Shown: positions 16,380 through 26,240 of the stretch, one piece after another | How positions within the stretch are numbered: position 1 is the first letter of the stretch | How the letters are laid out: each line of letters starts with the position of its first letter | NCBI GenBank assembly: GCA_018712145.1 | Contig: DVHJ01000053.1 | Span: 1 to 37,220 of the forward strand | Length of the DNA stretch: 37,220 nt | Source: Candidatus Faecousia faecigallinarum | GTDB lineage: Bacteria > Bacillota > Clostridia > Oscillospirales > Oscillospiraceae | Direction of reading: 5' to 3' | The notes under the pieces: model-generated | Database searches by the model: none | Told to the model about the DNA's origin: nothing | What the model saw: only the letters and a program-made list of their open reading frames with translations | Made by a program: the position numbers and the translations under genes

Positions 16380-17050
16380 TTCAGTACCGCCTTATACCCC
16401 AATCCATGCACGGTCACAATCTCAAAATCCGAACAGTCCGAAAATTTATCCCGCAGCTTTGTCATATACACATCCACCGTCCTGGGGCCGGCGGAAGAGG
16501 CGCTGTCCCAAAACTCATCCATGAGCTGGGAGCGGGTGAAGGCTTTTTTCGGATAGGACAAAAGTTTGTAAATCAAGTTGAATTCCCGTACCGTCAGGGC
16601 AATTTCTTTTCCATTGAGATAGGCAGTGCGCTCTTCCGCATCCAGCGTCAGGCTGCCAACCGTCAGCTTTTTGCTGGTGGCAATTTTGGCCCGGCGCAGC
16701 AGTGCCTCGATCCGGAGCAGCAGCTCGTCCAGATCAATGGGCTTGACCATGTAGTCGTCAATGCCCATTTTGAAGCCCCGCTGTTTTGCGGCAAAATCAT
16801 CCCGGGCGGTCATAAACAAAATGGGGATTTCCTGATTGAACTCCCGCACGGTTTTTGCAAATTCGAACCCATCTATTTCTGGCATCATAATATCAGAGAT
16901 AATCATGTCAAACAAAGTGCCGCCGTACATAGCGTCATAGGCCTCACCGGCGCTCAGGCATCCTTCTGCGGCATAACCATTTTGCTTTAAATGGGAACAT
17001 ACGGTTTTATTCAATTCCCGGTCGTCTTCCACGACCAATAGTTTAAACAT
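16376..17050 (-). CDS. OmpR-family response regulator
   Basis: MFKLLVVEDDRELNKTVCSHL...DMIISDIMMPEIDG...FMTARDD..MVKPIDLDELLLRI; C-terminal winged helix TVDVYMTKLRDKF..VTVHGLGYKAVLK. ATG at 17050. Confidence 0.95.
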   Translation of the reverse strand: MFKLLVVEDDRELNKTVCSHLKQNGYAAEGCLSAGEAYDAMYGGTLFDMIISDIMMPEIDGFEFAKTVREFNQEIPILFMTARDDFAAKQRGFKMGIDDYMVKPIDLDELLLRIEALLRRAKIATSKKLTVGSLTLDAEERTAYLNGKEIALTVREFNLIYKLLSYPKKAFTRSQLMDEFWDSASSAGPRTVDVYMTKLRDKFSDCSDFEIVTVHGLGYKAVLK

Positions 17051-17279
17051 AAATTCCGCCTCCTCCGGTTTGTTGTCTGGATTGTACCACGGATATGTTA
17101 AAGTTTTGTTTGTATACGGGGCGTTTGCGAATTTTTTTGCCTGTTCTTGCACCCTTGGATGCGCAGAAGCGTTCCCGCTTTCTGCCTGTCATTGCGGCCC
17201 AGTGGGTGGGCCCCGCAAAGGGGCACCCTTTGCGGGGAAGTACGTCCTTGTAACCGCACCTACGCCTCCGTCTTTTGCC

Positions 17280-17462
17280 TGTCATTGCGAACCAGTGCGC
17301 ACACTGGTGTGGCAATCCGCGTCCCCGCAGGAATACCAACAACAAGCAGTGCTTTAGGCGAATTCGAAGTAGTCTACGAATTCGCCCTAAGTTCTATTTT
17401 TTCTTAGCTTTTTCTGCGGGGACGCGGATTGCCCCGTCGCTTCGCTCCTCGCAATGACATGC
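17280..17462 (+). repeat. Composite repeat unit 3: A (17280-17330), C hairpin GGCGAATTCG..CGAATTCGCC (~17357-17387), B (17420-17462)
   Basis: tgtcattgcgaaccagtgcgcacactggtgtggcaatccgcgtccccgcag ... gcggattgccccgtcgcttcgctcctcgcaatgacatg. Confidence 0.9.
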
Positions 17463-17555
17463 AAAAGCTTGCCGGGTGGCTGCGTTTGCCGGGGGCACTG
17501 CCGGAGTACTGCCGGAAAACCGTCTTGTCCAGCAGAAGCGCACCCGCCTTCAGCA

Positions 17556-17740
17556 TGTCATTGCGAACCAGTGCGCACACTGGTGTGGCAATCCGTTCTC
17601 CCCGCAGTAATAACCAAAAAGTGAGCAGTACTTTCGGCGAATTCGTAGGCTACTGCGGATTTGCCCAAGCGATTGCCCTTCATTTAGCTCTACAGCAAGG
17701 AGAGCGGATTGCCCCGTCGCTTCGCTCCTCGCAATGACAT
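17556..17740 (+). repeat. Composite repeat unit 4: A (17556-17607), C (~17635-17670), B (17703-17740)
   Basis: Same order and spacing as units 1-3; A-to-A distance to unit 3 is 276 bp. Confidence 0.9.
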
Positions 17741-17800
17741 CCGGCAGGTTTGCACACGCCCGCCCACGCGCACAATGTACTACATTTTCCCTCAAAAACA

Positions 17801-17845
17801 TCCTTACACCCGCAGAAGCGTTTCTGTCTTCTGCGGGTGTAAGGA
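17801..17845. terminator. Perfect 18-bp hairpin TCCTTACACCCGCAGAAG-cgtttctgt-CTTCTGCGGGTGTAAGGA
   Basis: Uninterrupted inverted repeat downstream of the SLH gene stop on the minus strand; built from the end sequence of the repeat family. Terminator role is inferred. Confidence 0.6.
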
Positions 17846-17917
17846 CGTGCTTCCAAGCAAACCCGTAACCGTCTACGGATTGCCCAAGTACTGCTTATGT
17901 GTACGCTATCCCAAGAC

Positions 17918-19537
17918 TCAGGGGATGATCCGCCGGGCGCCCACCAGCTTTTCCGTATAGTAACTGGACTCGGTGGAGGTGACAATCACCCCGGAGCGGG
18001 AGTTTGCCGCGTGGAGAAATTCGTCATTGCCGATGTAAATACCCACATGGGTAATGTTATCCAGGGAGTATGTATCGGAGAAGAACACCAGATCCCCCGG
18101 CAGCAACTGCGCGGGAGAAACCTCCCAACTGTCCTCATATTCCCACTGGGCGGTGGCGGTGCGGCCGACGGGATAGTTGAAATAGTGGAAAACATAGTAA
18201 ACCAGGCCGGAACAGTCAAAGCCGGTGGCAGGTTCTTTTCCGCCCCACACATAGTCGTACCCTTCAAATTGCAGGGCAAATTCCACCAGCGCTTCCGCCT
18301 CTGCCCGTTCCCCGGGTTCCTGCCCGTCCCCAATCCAGGTGCACAGGAAATTGTAGGACCGGAAAAACAGGGCCAGGGCCTGTTGGCACTGGGTGGAAGC
18401 CTTGGGGGAGAGGGTAGAGCCATTGCCCTTGAGAATGCCTAAACTGACCAACAGCCGGGCGCAGGGTTGGGCATAGGCCTGGAGCTGGCCGGCATCGGTA
18501 AAACCGCTTAGATCCGTGGCGGGAGAATCTGCCCGGGGGAAATCCATGGCGGTTAAGAAATTGACGGTTATCTTATAAAATTGCTCCCGGGTAATGGGGT
18601 TGTCCGGCAAAAATGTTCCGTCAGGGAAGCCGCTGACCAGGCCCAATTCGTAGGCCAAGGTCACCGTTTCATCGTCCACATCTGAGAAAGGGGAGGCGGA
18701 CAGAAGGCCCACCGTCTCCGGCCGCAGGGCCAGGTAGGCGGCGACGGCCACGTGACACATCTCCCGCCGGGTGATGGGGGAGGACATGTCCCGGCCCAGG
18801 AGGATGGCAGGAATCAATCCCTGCTCATCCATGGGGGCAAGCTCCTCCTCGGCCCATTTATCCAGATTGCTGTATTTTTCGCCAAAGGGCACTTCCGGCG
18901 CATTGGCCGGGGGCATCTGCTCCATTAAAAAGGTGTAGCACCGGTAGAACATGGCCAGGGCCTGCTCGCAGGTGGTGGTGTTGTGGGGCGCAAGGCCGCT
19001 GCCATTTCCCTCCACCACGCCGATGCCCACCACCAGCCGGGCGGCCGGCAGCGCCCACTGGCTCACTGTTCCGGCGTCGGGGAATCCGGCCAGATCGGAG
19101 AAGTGGGCTTCGGTGGGGGTCCACTGTACCGCCTGGAGGAACTGATAAATAAAGGAGAAGAACTCCTGGCGGGACAGAATCCCTGTGGGGTGGAAGGTGC
19201 CGTCCTCATAGCCTTTCACCAGGCCGGTGGCATAGGCTTTGGCGGCAATGAGGCTGTCCGTATCGGTGAAGGGGGCCGGGTTTTCCACTGGGATCTCCTG
19301 GCCGGTATAGGTTTCAAAGGCCTGCACCGCAATGGCGCACATCTCCAGCCGGGTGATCTCCACCCGCAGGTCAGGCTTTTCCGCCAGTGCTTGGGGGATC
19401 AGACCCAGGGCCTCCATGGCGTCCAACTCCGGCACAGCCCAATTGCTGGATGTGCCATAGGCATAGGCGGTGGATACCGTTACCAGGGCGATCAGACACA
19501 GTAGACTGAGCAAGCGAATCAGTTTTTTCTGTTTCAT
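17918..19537 (-). CDS. Secreted SLH-domain protein with C-terminal NlpC/P60 cell-wall hydrolase domain
   Basis: Signal peptide; repeated SLH-like units (ITRLEMCAIAV, LSRQEFFSFIYQ, ITRREMCHVAV, ITREQFYKITV); GKEPATGFDCSGLVYYVF, LPGDLVFFSD, THVGIYIGNDEFLHA. Confidence 0.92.
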   Translation of the reverse strand: MKQKKLIRLLSLLCLIALVTVSTAYAYGTSSNWAVPELDAMEALGLIPQALAEKPDLRVEITRLEMCAIAVQAFETYTGQEIPVENPAPFTDTDSLIAAKAYATGLVKGYEDGTFHPTGILSRQEFFSFIYQFLQAVQWTPTEAHFSDLAGFPDAGTVSQWALPAARLVVGIGVVEGNGSGLAPHNTTTCEQALAMFYRCYTFLMEQMPPANAPEVPFGEKYSNLDKWAEEELAPMDEQGLIPAILLGRDMSSPITRREMCHVAVAAYLALRPETVGLLSASPFSDVDDETVTLAYELGLVSGFPDGTFLPDNPITREQFYKITVNFLTAMDFPRADSPATDLSGFTDAGQLQAYAQPCARLLVSLGILKGNGSTLSPKASTQCQQALALFFRSYNFLCTWIGDGQEPGERAEAEALVEFALQFEGYDYVWGGKEPATGFDCSGLVYYVFHYFNYPVGRTATAQWEYEDSWEVSPAQLLPGDLVFFSDTYSLDNITHVGIYIGNDEFLHAANSRSGVIVTSTESSYYTEKLVGARRIIP

Positions 19538-19544
19538 TCCAGCT

Positions 19545-20306
19545 TCAAACCTCCAGTTCTAGTCCGACTGGACAATGGTCGGACCCGAAAATATCTGCAT
19601 AGATTTCTGCTTGGCGGATCTTACTCTGCAGGGCGTTTGACACCAAGAAATAGTCAATCCGCCATCCGGCGTTGTTTTTCCGGGCATTGAACCGGTAGCT
19701 CCACCAGCTGTATGCCCCGGTTCTTTCTGGGTAGAGGAAACGGAAGGTATCGGTAAAGCCTGCCGCCAACAGCTGGGAAAAGCTTTCCCGTTCCTCGTCG
19801 GAGAAACCGGCGTTACCCCGGTTGGGCCCTGGGTTTTTCAAGTCGATCTCCTGATGGGCCACATTTAAATCGCCGCAAACCACCACCGGCTTATGGCCGG
19901 CCAGGGTGCTGAGCTTTTCCCGGAATGCCTTGTCCCAGGCCAGGCGGAAATCGATGCGCTTAAGCCCCTCCTGGGCGTTAGGGGTATAGCAGGTGGCCAA
20001 GTAAAACCCGGGGTATTCCAAAATAATTAACCGGCCTTCCGTGTCCAGCTCTGCCTGACCGACGCCAAGCTGAACGTCCAGGGGTGGCTTCCGGGCAAAA
20101 ATCGCCGTGCCGGAGTAACCTTTCTTTTGGGCGGAGTTCCAAAACTGAAGATAGCCGGGCAGCTCCAAGGATAGCTGCCCAGGCTGAAGCTTTGTCTCCT
20201 GGAGACAAAAAAAGTCGGCGTCCAGTTGACGGAAGGTGTCCAGAAACCCTTTTTGCATACAGGCCCGCAAGCCGTTTACATTCCAGGAAATCAGGCGCAA
20301 ATGCAC
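19545..20306 (-). CDS. xth: Exodeoxyribonuclease III
   Basis: LRLISWNVNGLRACMQKGF, FFCLQETKLQ, VVCGDLNVAHQEIDLKNP, WRIDYFLVS, GSDHCPVGLEL; GTG start 20306 after GGAAAGGAG. Confidence 0.93.
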   Translation of the reverse strand: MHLRLISWNVNGLRACMQKGFLDTFRQLDADFFCLQETKLQPGQLSLELPGYLQFWNSAQKKGYSGTAIFARKPPLDVQLGVGQAELDTEGRLIILEYPGFYLATCYTPNAQEGLKRIDFRLAWDKAFREKLSTLAGHKPVVVCGDLNVAHQEIDLKNPGPNRGNAGFSDEERESFSQLLAAGFTDTFRFLYPERTGAYSWWSYRFNARKNNAGWRIDYFLVSNALQSKIRQAEIYADIFGSDHCPVGLELEV

Positions 20307-20504
20307 AACTCTCCTTTCCTTCAGGCAATTGGTAACAAACAATGCCTATATCATAACAAAAAGAAACTTTTTTTGCAACCTTTGCAACGGAAAAGTTACA
20401 AAAAATATTCATCCGCCGGCAGCCCTGGCGCCGTGGCGGGATCCGGCATAAAATTCACGCTTTTTCGCAACCTAACTGTACCCAATTAGAAAGGAGGGAG
20501 CGCT

Positions 20505-20618
20505 GTGAAGGATGAGGAAAAGACGCCGGATATTGCCTGGGAGGTTCAGCATCCTGGCGTGCCTGTGGTCAACGGCACGGTGCCGGGCAGCCGGGGAGAG
20601 AGCCACCGCCGCACTTGA
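20505..20618 (+). CDS. Unannotated 37-aa small ORF (GTG start)
   Basis: AAGGAGG 20491-20497, 7-nt spacer, GTG 20505: MKDEEKTPDIAWEVQHPGVPVVNGTVPGSRGESHRRT*. Confidence 0.5.
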   Translation: MKDEEKTPDIAWEVQHPGVPVVNGTVPGSRGESHRRT

Positions 20619-20621
20619 ACC

Positions 20622-20726
20622 ATGCGGTGCTACCACTGCCGGAAATGCTGCTGCAGCCAGTGCCCCTGGCTGACCCGGGGCGGCATTTGTTTGCTGCCGG
20701 CAAAAAAGAAAGGCAGGCAACCATAA
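20622..20726 (+). CDS. Cys-rich 34-aa small ORF, in frame with the preceding ORF after TGA-ACC
   Basis: MRCYHCRKCCCSQCPWLTRGGICLLPAKKKGRQP* (7 Cys). Confidence 0.45.
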   Translation: MRCYHCRKCCCSQCPWLTRGGICLLPAKKKGRQP

Positions 20727-20728
20727 AG

Positions 20729-20767
20729 CCGGCCCTGCCTTCAGCACACCGTCTGAGGCAGGGCCGG
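20729..20767. terminator. Bidirectional terminator-like hairpin CCGGCCCTGCCT ... AGGCAGGGCCGG
   Basis: Perfect 12-bp arms between the small ORFs (+) and pyrG (-). Confidence 0.75.
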
Positions 20768-20774
20768 AAATTGT

Positions 20775-22373
20775 TTATTCCCCTTGATGCAGGAGCGCCG
20801 CTTCCACAAACCCAAAGAACAGGGGATGGGGGCGGTCCGGGCGGCTCTTAAACTCCGGGTGGAACTGGCAGCCCACAAACCAGGGGTGGTTGGGCAGTTC
20901 CACCACCTCCACCAGCAGGCCGTCCGGGGAGAGGCCGGCCAACAGCAGGCCCTTTTCCGTGAGCATCTGCCGGAATTCATTGTTGAACTCATAGCGGTGG
21001 CGGTGGCGCTCGGAAATTTCCGAACAGCCATACAGGCCCTGAGCCCGGCTGCCTTCCGTCAGGACGCAGGGATACTTGCCAAGGCGCATGGTGCCCCCTT
21101 TGGCGGTGATGTTTACCTGATCTTCCATCAGCGCCACCACCGGGTAAGGGGAGTACTCGTCAAATTCCGTGGAGTGGGCGCCGGTCAGGCCGGCCACATG
21201 CCGGGCAAACTCAATGACGGCAATCTGCATCCCCAGGCAAATGCCCAGATAGGGCACCCCGTTTACCCGGGCATACTGTGCTGCGGCAATCATGCCTTCG
21301 ATGCCCCGGTCGCCAAAGCCGCCGGGCACCAGAATGCCGTGGCAGCCGCCTAAAATTTCCCCGGCGTTGTCCGGGGTGAGCTCCTCGGAATCCACCCATT
21401 TGATGGTGACCACCGCGTCGTTGGCGGTACCGGCGTGGAACAGGGACTCGGCCACGGACAAGTAGGCGTCATGGAGCTGGACATATTTGCCCACCAGAGC
21501 GATTTGCACGTGGCGGTTGGCGGTTTTGATCCGGTTGACCATGGCCGCCCAGACGGCCAGATCCGGCTTCGGCGTATCCAGCTGCAGCTTTTCGCAGACC
21601 ACCTGATCCAACCCCTCCTTGGCCAGGAGCAGCGGCACCTCGTACAAAGTAGAGGCGGTGGAATTTTGAATGACGCAGCTGGGGTCAACGTTACAGAACA
21701 GGCTGATTTTCCGGCGGATGTCCTGGGTAAAAGGCACGTCGCTGCGGCAAACCAGAATATCCGGCTGAATGCCGATGGACAGCAGCTCTTTTACCGAGTG
21801 CTGGGTGGGCTTGGACTTTAATTCATTGCTGCCGGGGATTTGTACAATCAAGGGCACGTGGATAAACAGCACGTTCCGCCGGCCTTGCTCGGCGGCCACC
21901 TGGCGGATGGCTTCCAGAAAGGGCTGGCTTTCAATGTCGCCTACAGTTCCGCCGATTTCGGTGATGACCACGTCTACCTCCGGCCCGGCCATGGAGTAGA
22001 CCCGGCGCTTGATCTCATCGGTAATGTGGGGAATAATCTGCACCGTACGGCCCAGATAGCCCCCCTCCCGCTCCCGGTTCAGCACGGACCAGTAAATTTT
22101 CCCGGCGGATACGGAGGAATGCTTGTTCAGGCTCTCATCCACAAACCGCTCGTAATGGCCCAGGTCCAGATCTGTCTCGGCAGCGTCATCGGTGACGAAG
22201 ACTTCCCCGTGCTGGTAGGGGCTCATGGTGCCGGGGTCCACGTTTAAGTAGGGATCCAGCTTTTGATTGCGCACCCGCAGTCCCCGCTGCTTCAGCAGGC
22301 GGCCCAACGAGGCGGCGCAAATTCCCTTGCCCAAGCCGGAGACAACGCCGCCGGTGACGAAAATATACTTCAT
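20775..22373 (-). CDS. pyrG: CTP synthase
   Basis: [29 protein letters not shown]-terminal GATase [17 protein letters not shown]. Confidence 0.98.
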   Translation of the reverse strand: MKYIFVTGGVVSGLGKGICAASLGRLLKQRGLRVRNQKLDPYLNVDPGTMSPYQHGEVFVTDDAAETDLDLGHYERFVDESLNKHSSVSAGKIYWSVLNREREGGYLGRTVQIIPHITDEIKRRVYSMAGPEVDVVITEIGGTVGDIESQPFLEAIRQVAAEQGRRNVLFIHVPLIVQIPGSNELKSKPTQHSVKELLSIGIQPDILVCRSDVPFTQDIRRKISLFCNVDPSCVIQNSTASTLYEVPLLLAKEGLDQVVCEKLQLDTPKPDLAVWAAMVNRIKTANRHVQIALVGKYVQLHDAYLSVAESLFHAGTANDAVVTIKWVDSEELTPDNAGEILGGCHGILVPGGFGDRGIEGMIAAAQYARVNGVPYLGICLGMQIAVIEFARHVAGLTGAHSTEFDEYSPYPVVALMEDQVNITAKGGTMRLGKYPCVLTEGSRAQGLYGCSEISERHRHRYEFNNEFRQMLTEKGLLLAGLSPDGLLVEVVELPNHPWFVGCQFHPEFKSRPDRPHPLFFGFVEAALLHQGE

Positions 22374-22480
22374 ACCCTATCCTCCCGCAAATCATTTCTC
22401 TGCTATTGACTGATGAAACAAGAAAGGTTCCCCCGGCGCGAAGCACCGGAGGAACCGTCGCACAAAATCATTATATCCGA

Positions 22481-24571
22481 TTACACGTAGAAAAGCAAGT
22501 CGGAGTAAATGGGATATGGCCAGTAAGATTTGTCCGTCAGGGTTTCCAGCAGGTCGGCGTCGGCCCGGGCGGCTTCCATGGCGGGGATAACCACATTGCA
22601 GTAATACTTGGATTGCTCAGCGGCAGTTTGGGGCAGCTTGGCCAGCCGGTCTTCCAAGGCACAGCAGTGGTCATACAGCGCGTCGGTAGTCTGGGCGAGT
22701 TTGCCGGCCAGGGCCTTTTCCGCTTTGCAGGACACCGGCACCGCTTCTTTGGCCTGGATGGTGCTGCACAGCTTGGCGGCATAGGCGGAGGCGGCAGGCA
22801 GAATCTGCTGCCGGATCATGTCAATCATGGTGGAGGCTTCAATGTGGAGGATTTTGCAGTAGCTCTCCAGATGAATCTCATATCTGGCCCGGAACTCAGT
22901 CTCGGTAAAAATCCCGTGGCGGGTGACCAGATCAATGTTTTTCTGGGAGATGTAGGCAGGCATGCAGTCGGCGGTGGTGCGCAGGTTGGACAGGCCCCGC
23001 TTTTCCGCCTCTTTTACCCAGGCTTCGTCGTATCCGTTTCCGTTGAAAATGATTCTCTTGTGCTCGGTCAGCACCTGGCAGATGAGTTTTTGCAAATCCG
23101 CATCAAAGTCTGTGGACTGCTCCAGCCGGTCGGCGAACCATTTGAGTTCCTCGGCCATGATGGTATTCAGGGCAATGTTTGGCCCGGAAATGGACTGGGA
23201 GGAACCCAACATCCGGAACTCGAATTTATTGCCGGTAAAGGCCAGGGGGGAGGTGCGGTTCCGGTCGGTGGTATCCTTGGAAATGGAGGGGAGCACGTCG
23301 ACGCCGATGCGCATGACGGACTTTTCCAAATCCGTATAATTGGCGCCGTTGATGATGGATTCCACCACAGCTTCCAGCTCATCCCCCAGGAAAATGGAGA
23401 TGATGGCAGGGGGAGCCTCATTGGCGCCCAGCCGGTGGTCATTGCCGGCGGAGGCCACGGTGCACCGCAGCCAATCCTGATATTCGTCTACGCCTTTGAT
23501 AAAGGCGGAGAGGAAAACCAGGAACTGGGCGTTCTGGCTGGGGGTGCGGCCGGGTTTAAACAGATTTTTGCCGGTGTCGGTGCTCAGGGACCAGTTGTCA
23601 TGTTTGCCGGAACCGTTCACCCCGGCGAAGGGCTTTTCGTGGAGCAGGCAGACCAGGCCGTGCTTTTCCGCCGTTTTCTTCATCATTTCCATCACCAGCT
23701 GGTTGGCGTCGCAGGCGGTGTTGGCGTCGGTGTAAATGGGGGCCATCTCGTGCTGGGCCGGGGCGACCTCATTGTGTTTGGTTTTGGACAGGATGCCCAG
23801 CCGCCACAGAGACTCGTCCAGATCTTTCATGTAGGCGGCTACCCGGGGGCGGATGGTGCCGAAATAGTGGTCGTCCAGCTCCTGCCCCTTGGGGGCGGGG
23901 GCGCCGAAGAGGGTGCGGCCGGTGAGGCGCAGGTCCTCCCGCTGGGCGTAACCCTCCTTGGTGATGAGGAAATACTCCTGCTCCGGGCCGACGGAGGCGA
24001 TGACCCGCTTGGTCTCGGTATCGCCGAACAACCGCAGAATCCGCACGGCTTCCCGGCTTACCTCGTCAATGGAGCGCAGCAGCGGGGTTTTCTTGTCCAG
24101 CGCCGCTCCGGTATAGGAGAAAAAGCAGGTGGGAATATAAAGACTACCGTCTTTGACAAAAGCGAAGGCAGTGGGGTCCCACGCGGTATAGCCCCGGGCT
24201 TCAAAGGTGGCCCGCAGGCCGCCGGAGGGGAAAGAAGAGGCGTCCGGTTCGCCCCGCACCAGCTCCTTGCCGGAGAACTCCATCAGCACTTTGCCGTCGG
24301 CGGCAGGGACGATGAAGCTGTCATGCTTTTCGGCGGTGACGCCGGTCATGGGCTGGAACCAGTGGGTAAAATGGGTCGCCCCTTTTTCCGTTGCCCATTG
24401 CTTCATGGCCTCGGCGATGGCGTTGGCTACCCACAATTCCAGGGGCTTGCCCTCTTCAATACAGGTTTTCCAGGCACAGAAGACCTTGGGCTCCAGCCGC
24501 TGCTTCATGGTTGACTCGTTAAACACGTCGCTGCCAAAAATGGCTGGAACATTGGTAATTGCCTGACTCAT
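22481..24571 (-). CDS. glnN: Type III glutamine synthetase (GlnN)
   Basis: FNESTMKQRL, HFTHWFQPMTGVTAEKHDSF, NGSGKHDNWSLST, APAQHEMAPIY; ~696 aa. Confidence 0.95.
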   Translation of the reverse strand: MSQAITNVPAIFGSDVFNESTMKQRLEPKVFCAWKTCIEEGKPLELWVANAIAEAMKQWATEKGATHFTHWFQPMTGVTAEKHDSFIVPAADGKVLMEFSGKELVRGEPDASSFPSGGLRATFEARGYTAWDPTAFAFVKDGSLYIPTCFFSYTGAALDKKTPLLRSIDEVSREAVRILRLFGDTETKRVIASVGPEQEYFLITKEGYAQREDLRLTGRTLFGAPAPKGQELDDHYFGTIRPRVAAYMKDLDESLWRLGILSKTKHNEVAPAQHEMAPIYTDANTACDANQLVMEMMKKTAEKHGLVCLLHEKPFAGVNGSGKHDNWSLSTDTGKNLFKPGRTPSQNAQFLVFLSAFIKGVDEYQDWLRCTVASAGNDHRLGANEAPPAIISIFLGDELEAVVESIINGANYTDLEKSVMRIGVDVLPSISKDTTDRNRTSPLAFTGNKFEFRMLGSSQSISGPNIALNTIMAEELKWFADRLEQSTDFDADLQKLICQVLTEHKRIIFNGNGYDEAWVKEAEKRGLSNLRTTADCMPAYISQKNIDLVTRHGIFTETEFRARYEIHLESYCKILHIEASTMIDMIRQQILPAASAYAAKLCSTIQAKEAVPVSCKAEKALAGKLAQTTDALYDHCCALEDRLAKLPQTAAEQSKYYCNVVIPAMEAARADADLLETLTDKSYWPYPIYSDLLFYV

Positions 24572-24859
24572 CTGGGAACCACCTTACCTTTCACCTGGTT
24601 ATGCCGGGGATACACGCCGCCAATTTTCGGGGCGGAAAAAACTCCGGCACGTATAAAATACTATTCTGGCCGGGTGGGGAATGCAAGGTGGGATTTTCCA
24701 TGAAATTCAACGAAGCCGAAAAACGACTTTTGGTTAAGCCGCATAATTTGGCGGCCAGCAATTTGTGCAACTTTTTGGGATTGCTTTCTCTGTGGCTTTC
24801 TCATAAAATAGAGGGGACAGCTGCGCCTTGGATGTGCGCAGAGAAAGGAATCGATTGCC

Positions 24860-26173
24860 ATGCAGACTTATGAAACCATGGATATATCCGCTGCCCGCCT
24901 GGAGCTTGCCGCCGTGCAGGAGGCGCTTGCCGCCTGGCAGGCCAAAGCGCTGCGGCTGAACATGGCCCGGGGCAAACCGGGCAAGGCCCAGTTGGATCAG
25001 GTCAGCGATATTCTCACGGTGTTGCAGCAGCCGGAGCAGTGTATCTCCGACGGCGTCGACGCCCGGAACTACGGGGAGTTGGCCGGCTTGCCGGCGGCCC
25101 GGCGGTACTGGGCGGACGTGTTGGGCTGCCAGCCGGAACAGACCTTGGTCGGGGGAAACTCCAGCCTCACCTTGATGTATGAAGTGATTGCCAAGGCCTA
25201 TTCCCACGGCCTCTTGCACAGTCCGGAGCCTTGGCACAAGCTGGAGCGGGTAAAATTCCTCTGCCCCAGCCCGGGGTATGACCGCCATTTCCGCATCACG
25301 GAATTTTTTGGCGCGGAGCTGATCACCGTGACCATGACCCCCACGGGGCCGGACATGGATCAGGTGGAGCGCCTGGTCCGGGATCCGGCGGTAAAGGGTA
25401 TCTGGTGCGTGCCCAAGTATTCCAACCCGGACGGCATTATTTATGCCGATGAGACGGTCAAGCGCCTGGCCGCATTGCGTCCGGCGGCGCCGGACTTTGT
25501 GCTGATGTGGGACAATGCCTACTGTGTTCACGAGTTTTCCGGTCCGTTTGTCGCCTTTGGAGATATTTTGTCTCTGTGTCAGGGGGCGGGCAATCCGGAC
25601 ATGGTGTTTGAGTTTGCCTCCACCTCCAAAATTACCCTGCCCGGCGCGGGCATTTCCGTGGTGGCGGCTTCGGCGGACAATATCCGCCATCTGCAAACTT
25701 TGCTGGCGGCCCAGATGATCTCCTTTGACAAGGTTAACCAGCTGCGGCATGTGCTTTACCTGAAAGACCGGGCCAATACCTTGGCGGTGATGGCCCGCCA
25801 TGCCAAAGTGCTGGAGCCGAAGTTCCGCTGTGTACAGGAGATCCTGGCCCGGGAGCTGGCGCCCCGGGGCTTGGGCACATGGCAGCAGCCCAAAGGCGGC
25901 TACTTTGTCTCCTACTACGCCCCGGCAGGCACGGCAAAGCGAACCTTGGCCCTGTGCAAAGCCGCCGGCGTGACCATGACTCCGGCAGGCGCCACCTATC
26001 CCTACGGCGTTGACCCCATGGACAGCAATATCCGCATCGCCCCCAGCTTCCCACCGGTGCAGGAGCTGGAGCAGGCCATGGAAATTTTCTGCCTGTGCGT
26101 TCGCCAGGCGGCCTTGGAGCAGAAGCTGGCGGGGAAAGCGCCTTGCCATGGTGGGGAAAATATGGTAGAATAA
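24860..26173 (+). CDS. PLP-dependent aminotransferase class I/II (aspartate aminotransferase-like, PF12897-type)
   Basis: RGKPGKAQLDQVSDIL, GGNSSLTLMYEVI, CVPKYSNPDGIIY, DNAYCVHEFSG, EFASTSKITLPGAGISVV. Confidence 0.9.
   Translation: MQTYETMDISAARLELAAVQEALAAWQAKALRLNMARGKPGKAQLDQVSDILTVLQQPEQCISDGVDARNYGELAGLPAARRYWADVLGCQPEQTLVGGNSSLTLMYEVIAKAYSHGLLHSPEPWHKLERVKFLCPSPGYDRHFRITEFFGAELITVTMTPTGPDMDQVERLVRDPAVKGIWCVPKYSNPDGIIYADETVKRLAALRPAAPDFVLMWDNAYCVHEFSGPFVAFGDILSLCQGAGNPDMVFEFASTSKITLPGAGISVVAASADNIRHLQTLLAAQMISFDKVNQLRHVLYLKDRANTLAVMARHAKVLEPKFRCVQEILARELAPRGLGTWQQPKGGYFVSYYAPAGTAKRTLALCKAAGVTMTPAGATYPYGVDPMDSNIRIAPSFPPVQELEQAMEIFCLCVRQAALEQKLAGKAPCHGGENMVE
26143..26171 (+). promoter_or_regulatory. 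Sigma-A-type promoter TTGCCA-17-TAGAAT inside the 3' end of the aminotransferase gene
   Basis: TTGCCA 26143-26148, 17-bp spacer, TAGAAT 26166-26171; the 3-kb promoter has a closely similar core (gcggggaaaaatatggtatact). Confidence 0.65.
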
Positions 26174-26240
26174 TCCTGCCTGGCGAAGGGCGAAGAGAAA
26201 AAACTGCGGCGTAGGCCGTGTTCAGTATAGAGGTAACGGT

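Noticed and set aside
20616-20672. Selenocysteine insertion at TGA 20616
   Set aside because: A 7-bp hairpin (CAGCCAG-tgccc-CTGGCTG) begins about 35 nt downstream, but its loop and distance do not resemble known bacterial SECIS elements well enough to claim recoding.
24572-24859. 104-aa + strand ORF between glnN and the aminotransferase
   Set aside because: No RBS, no recognisable domain, overlaps the start of the real aminotransferase gene; treated as divergent promoter region.
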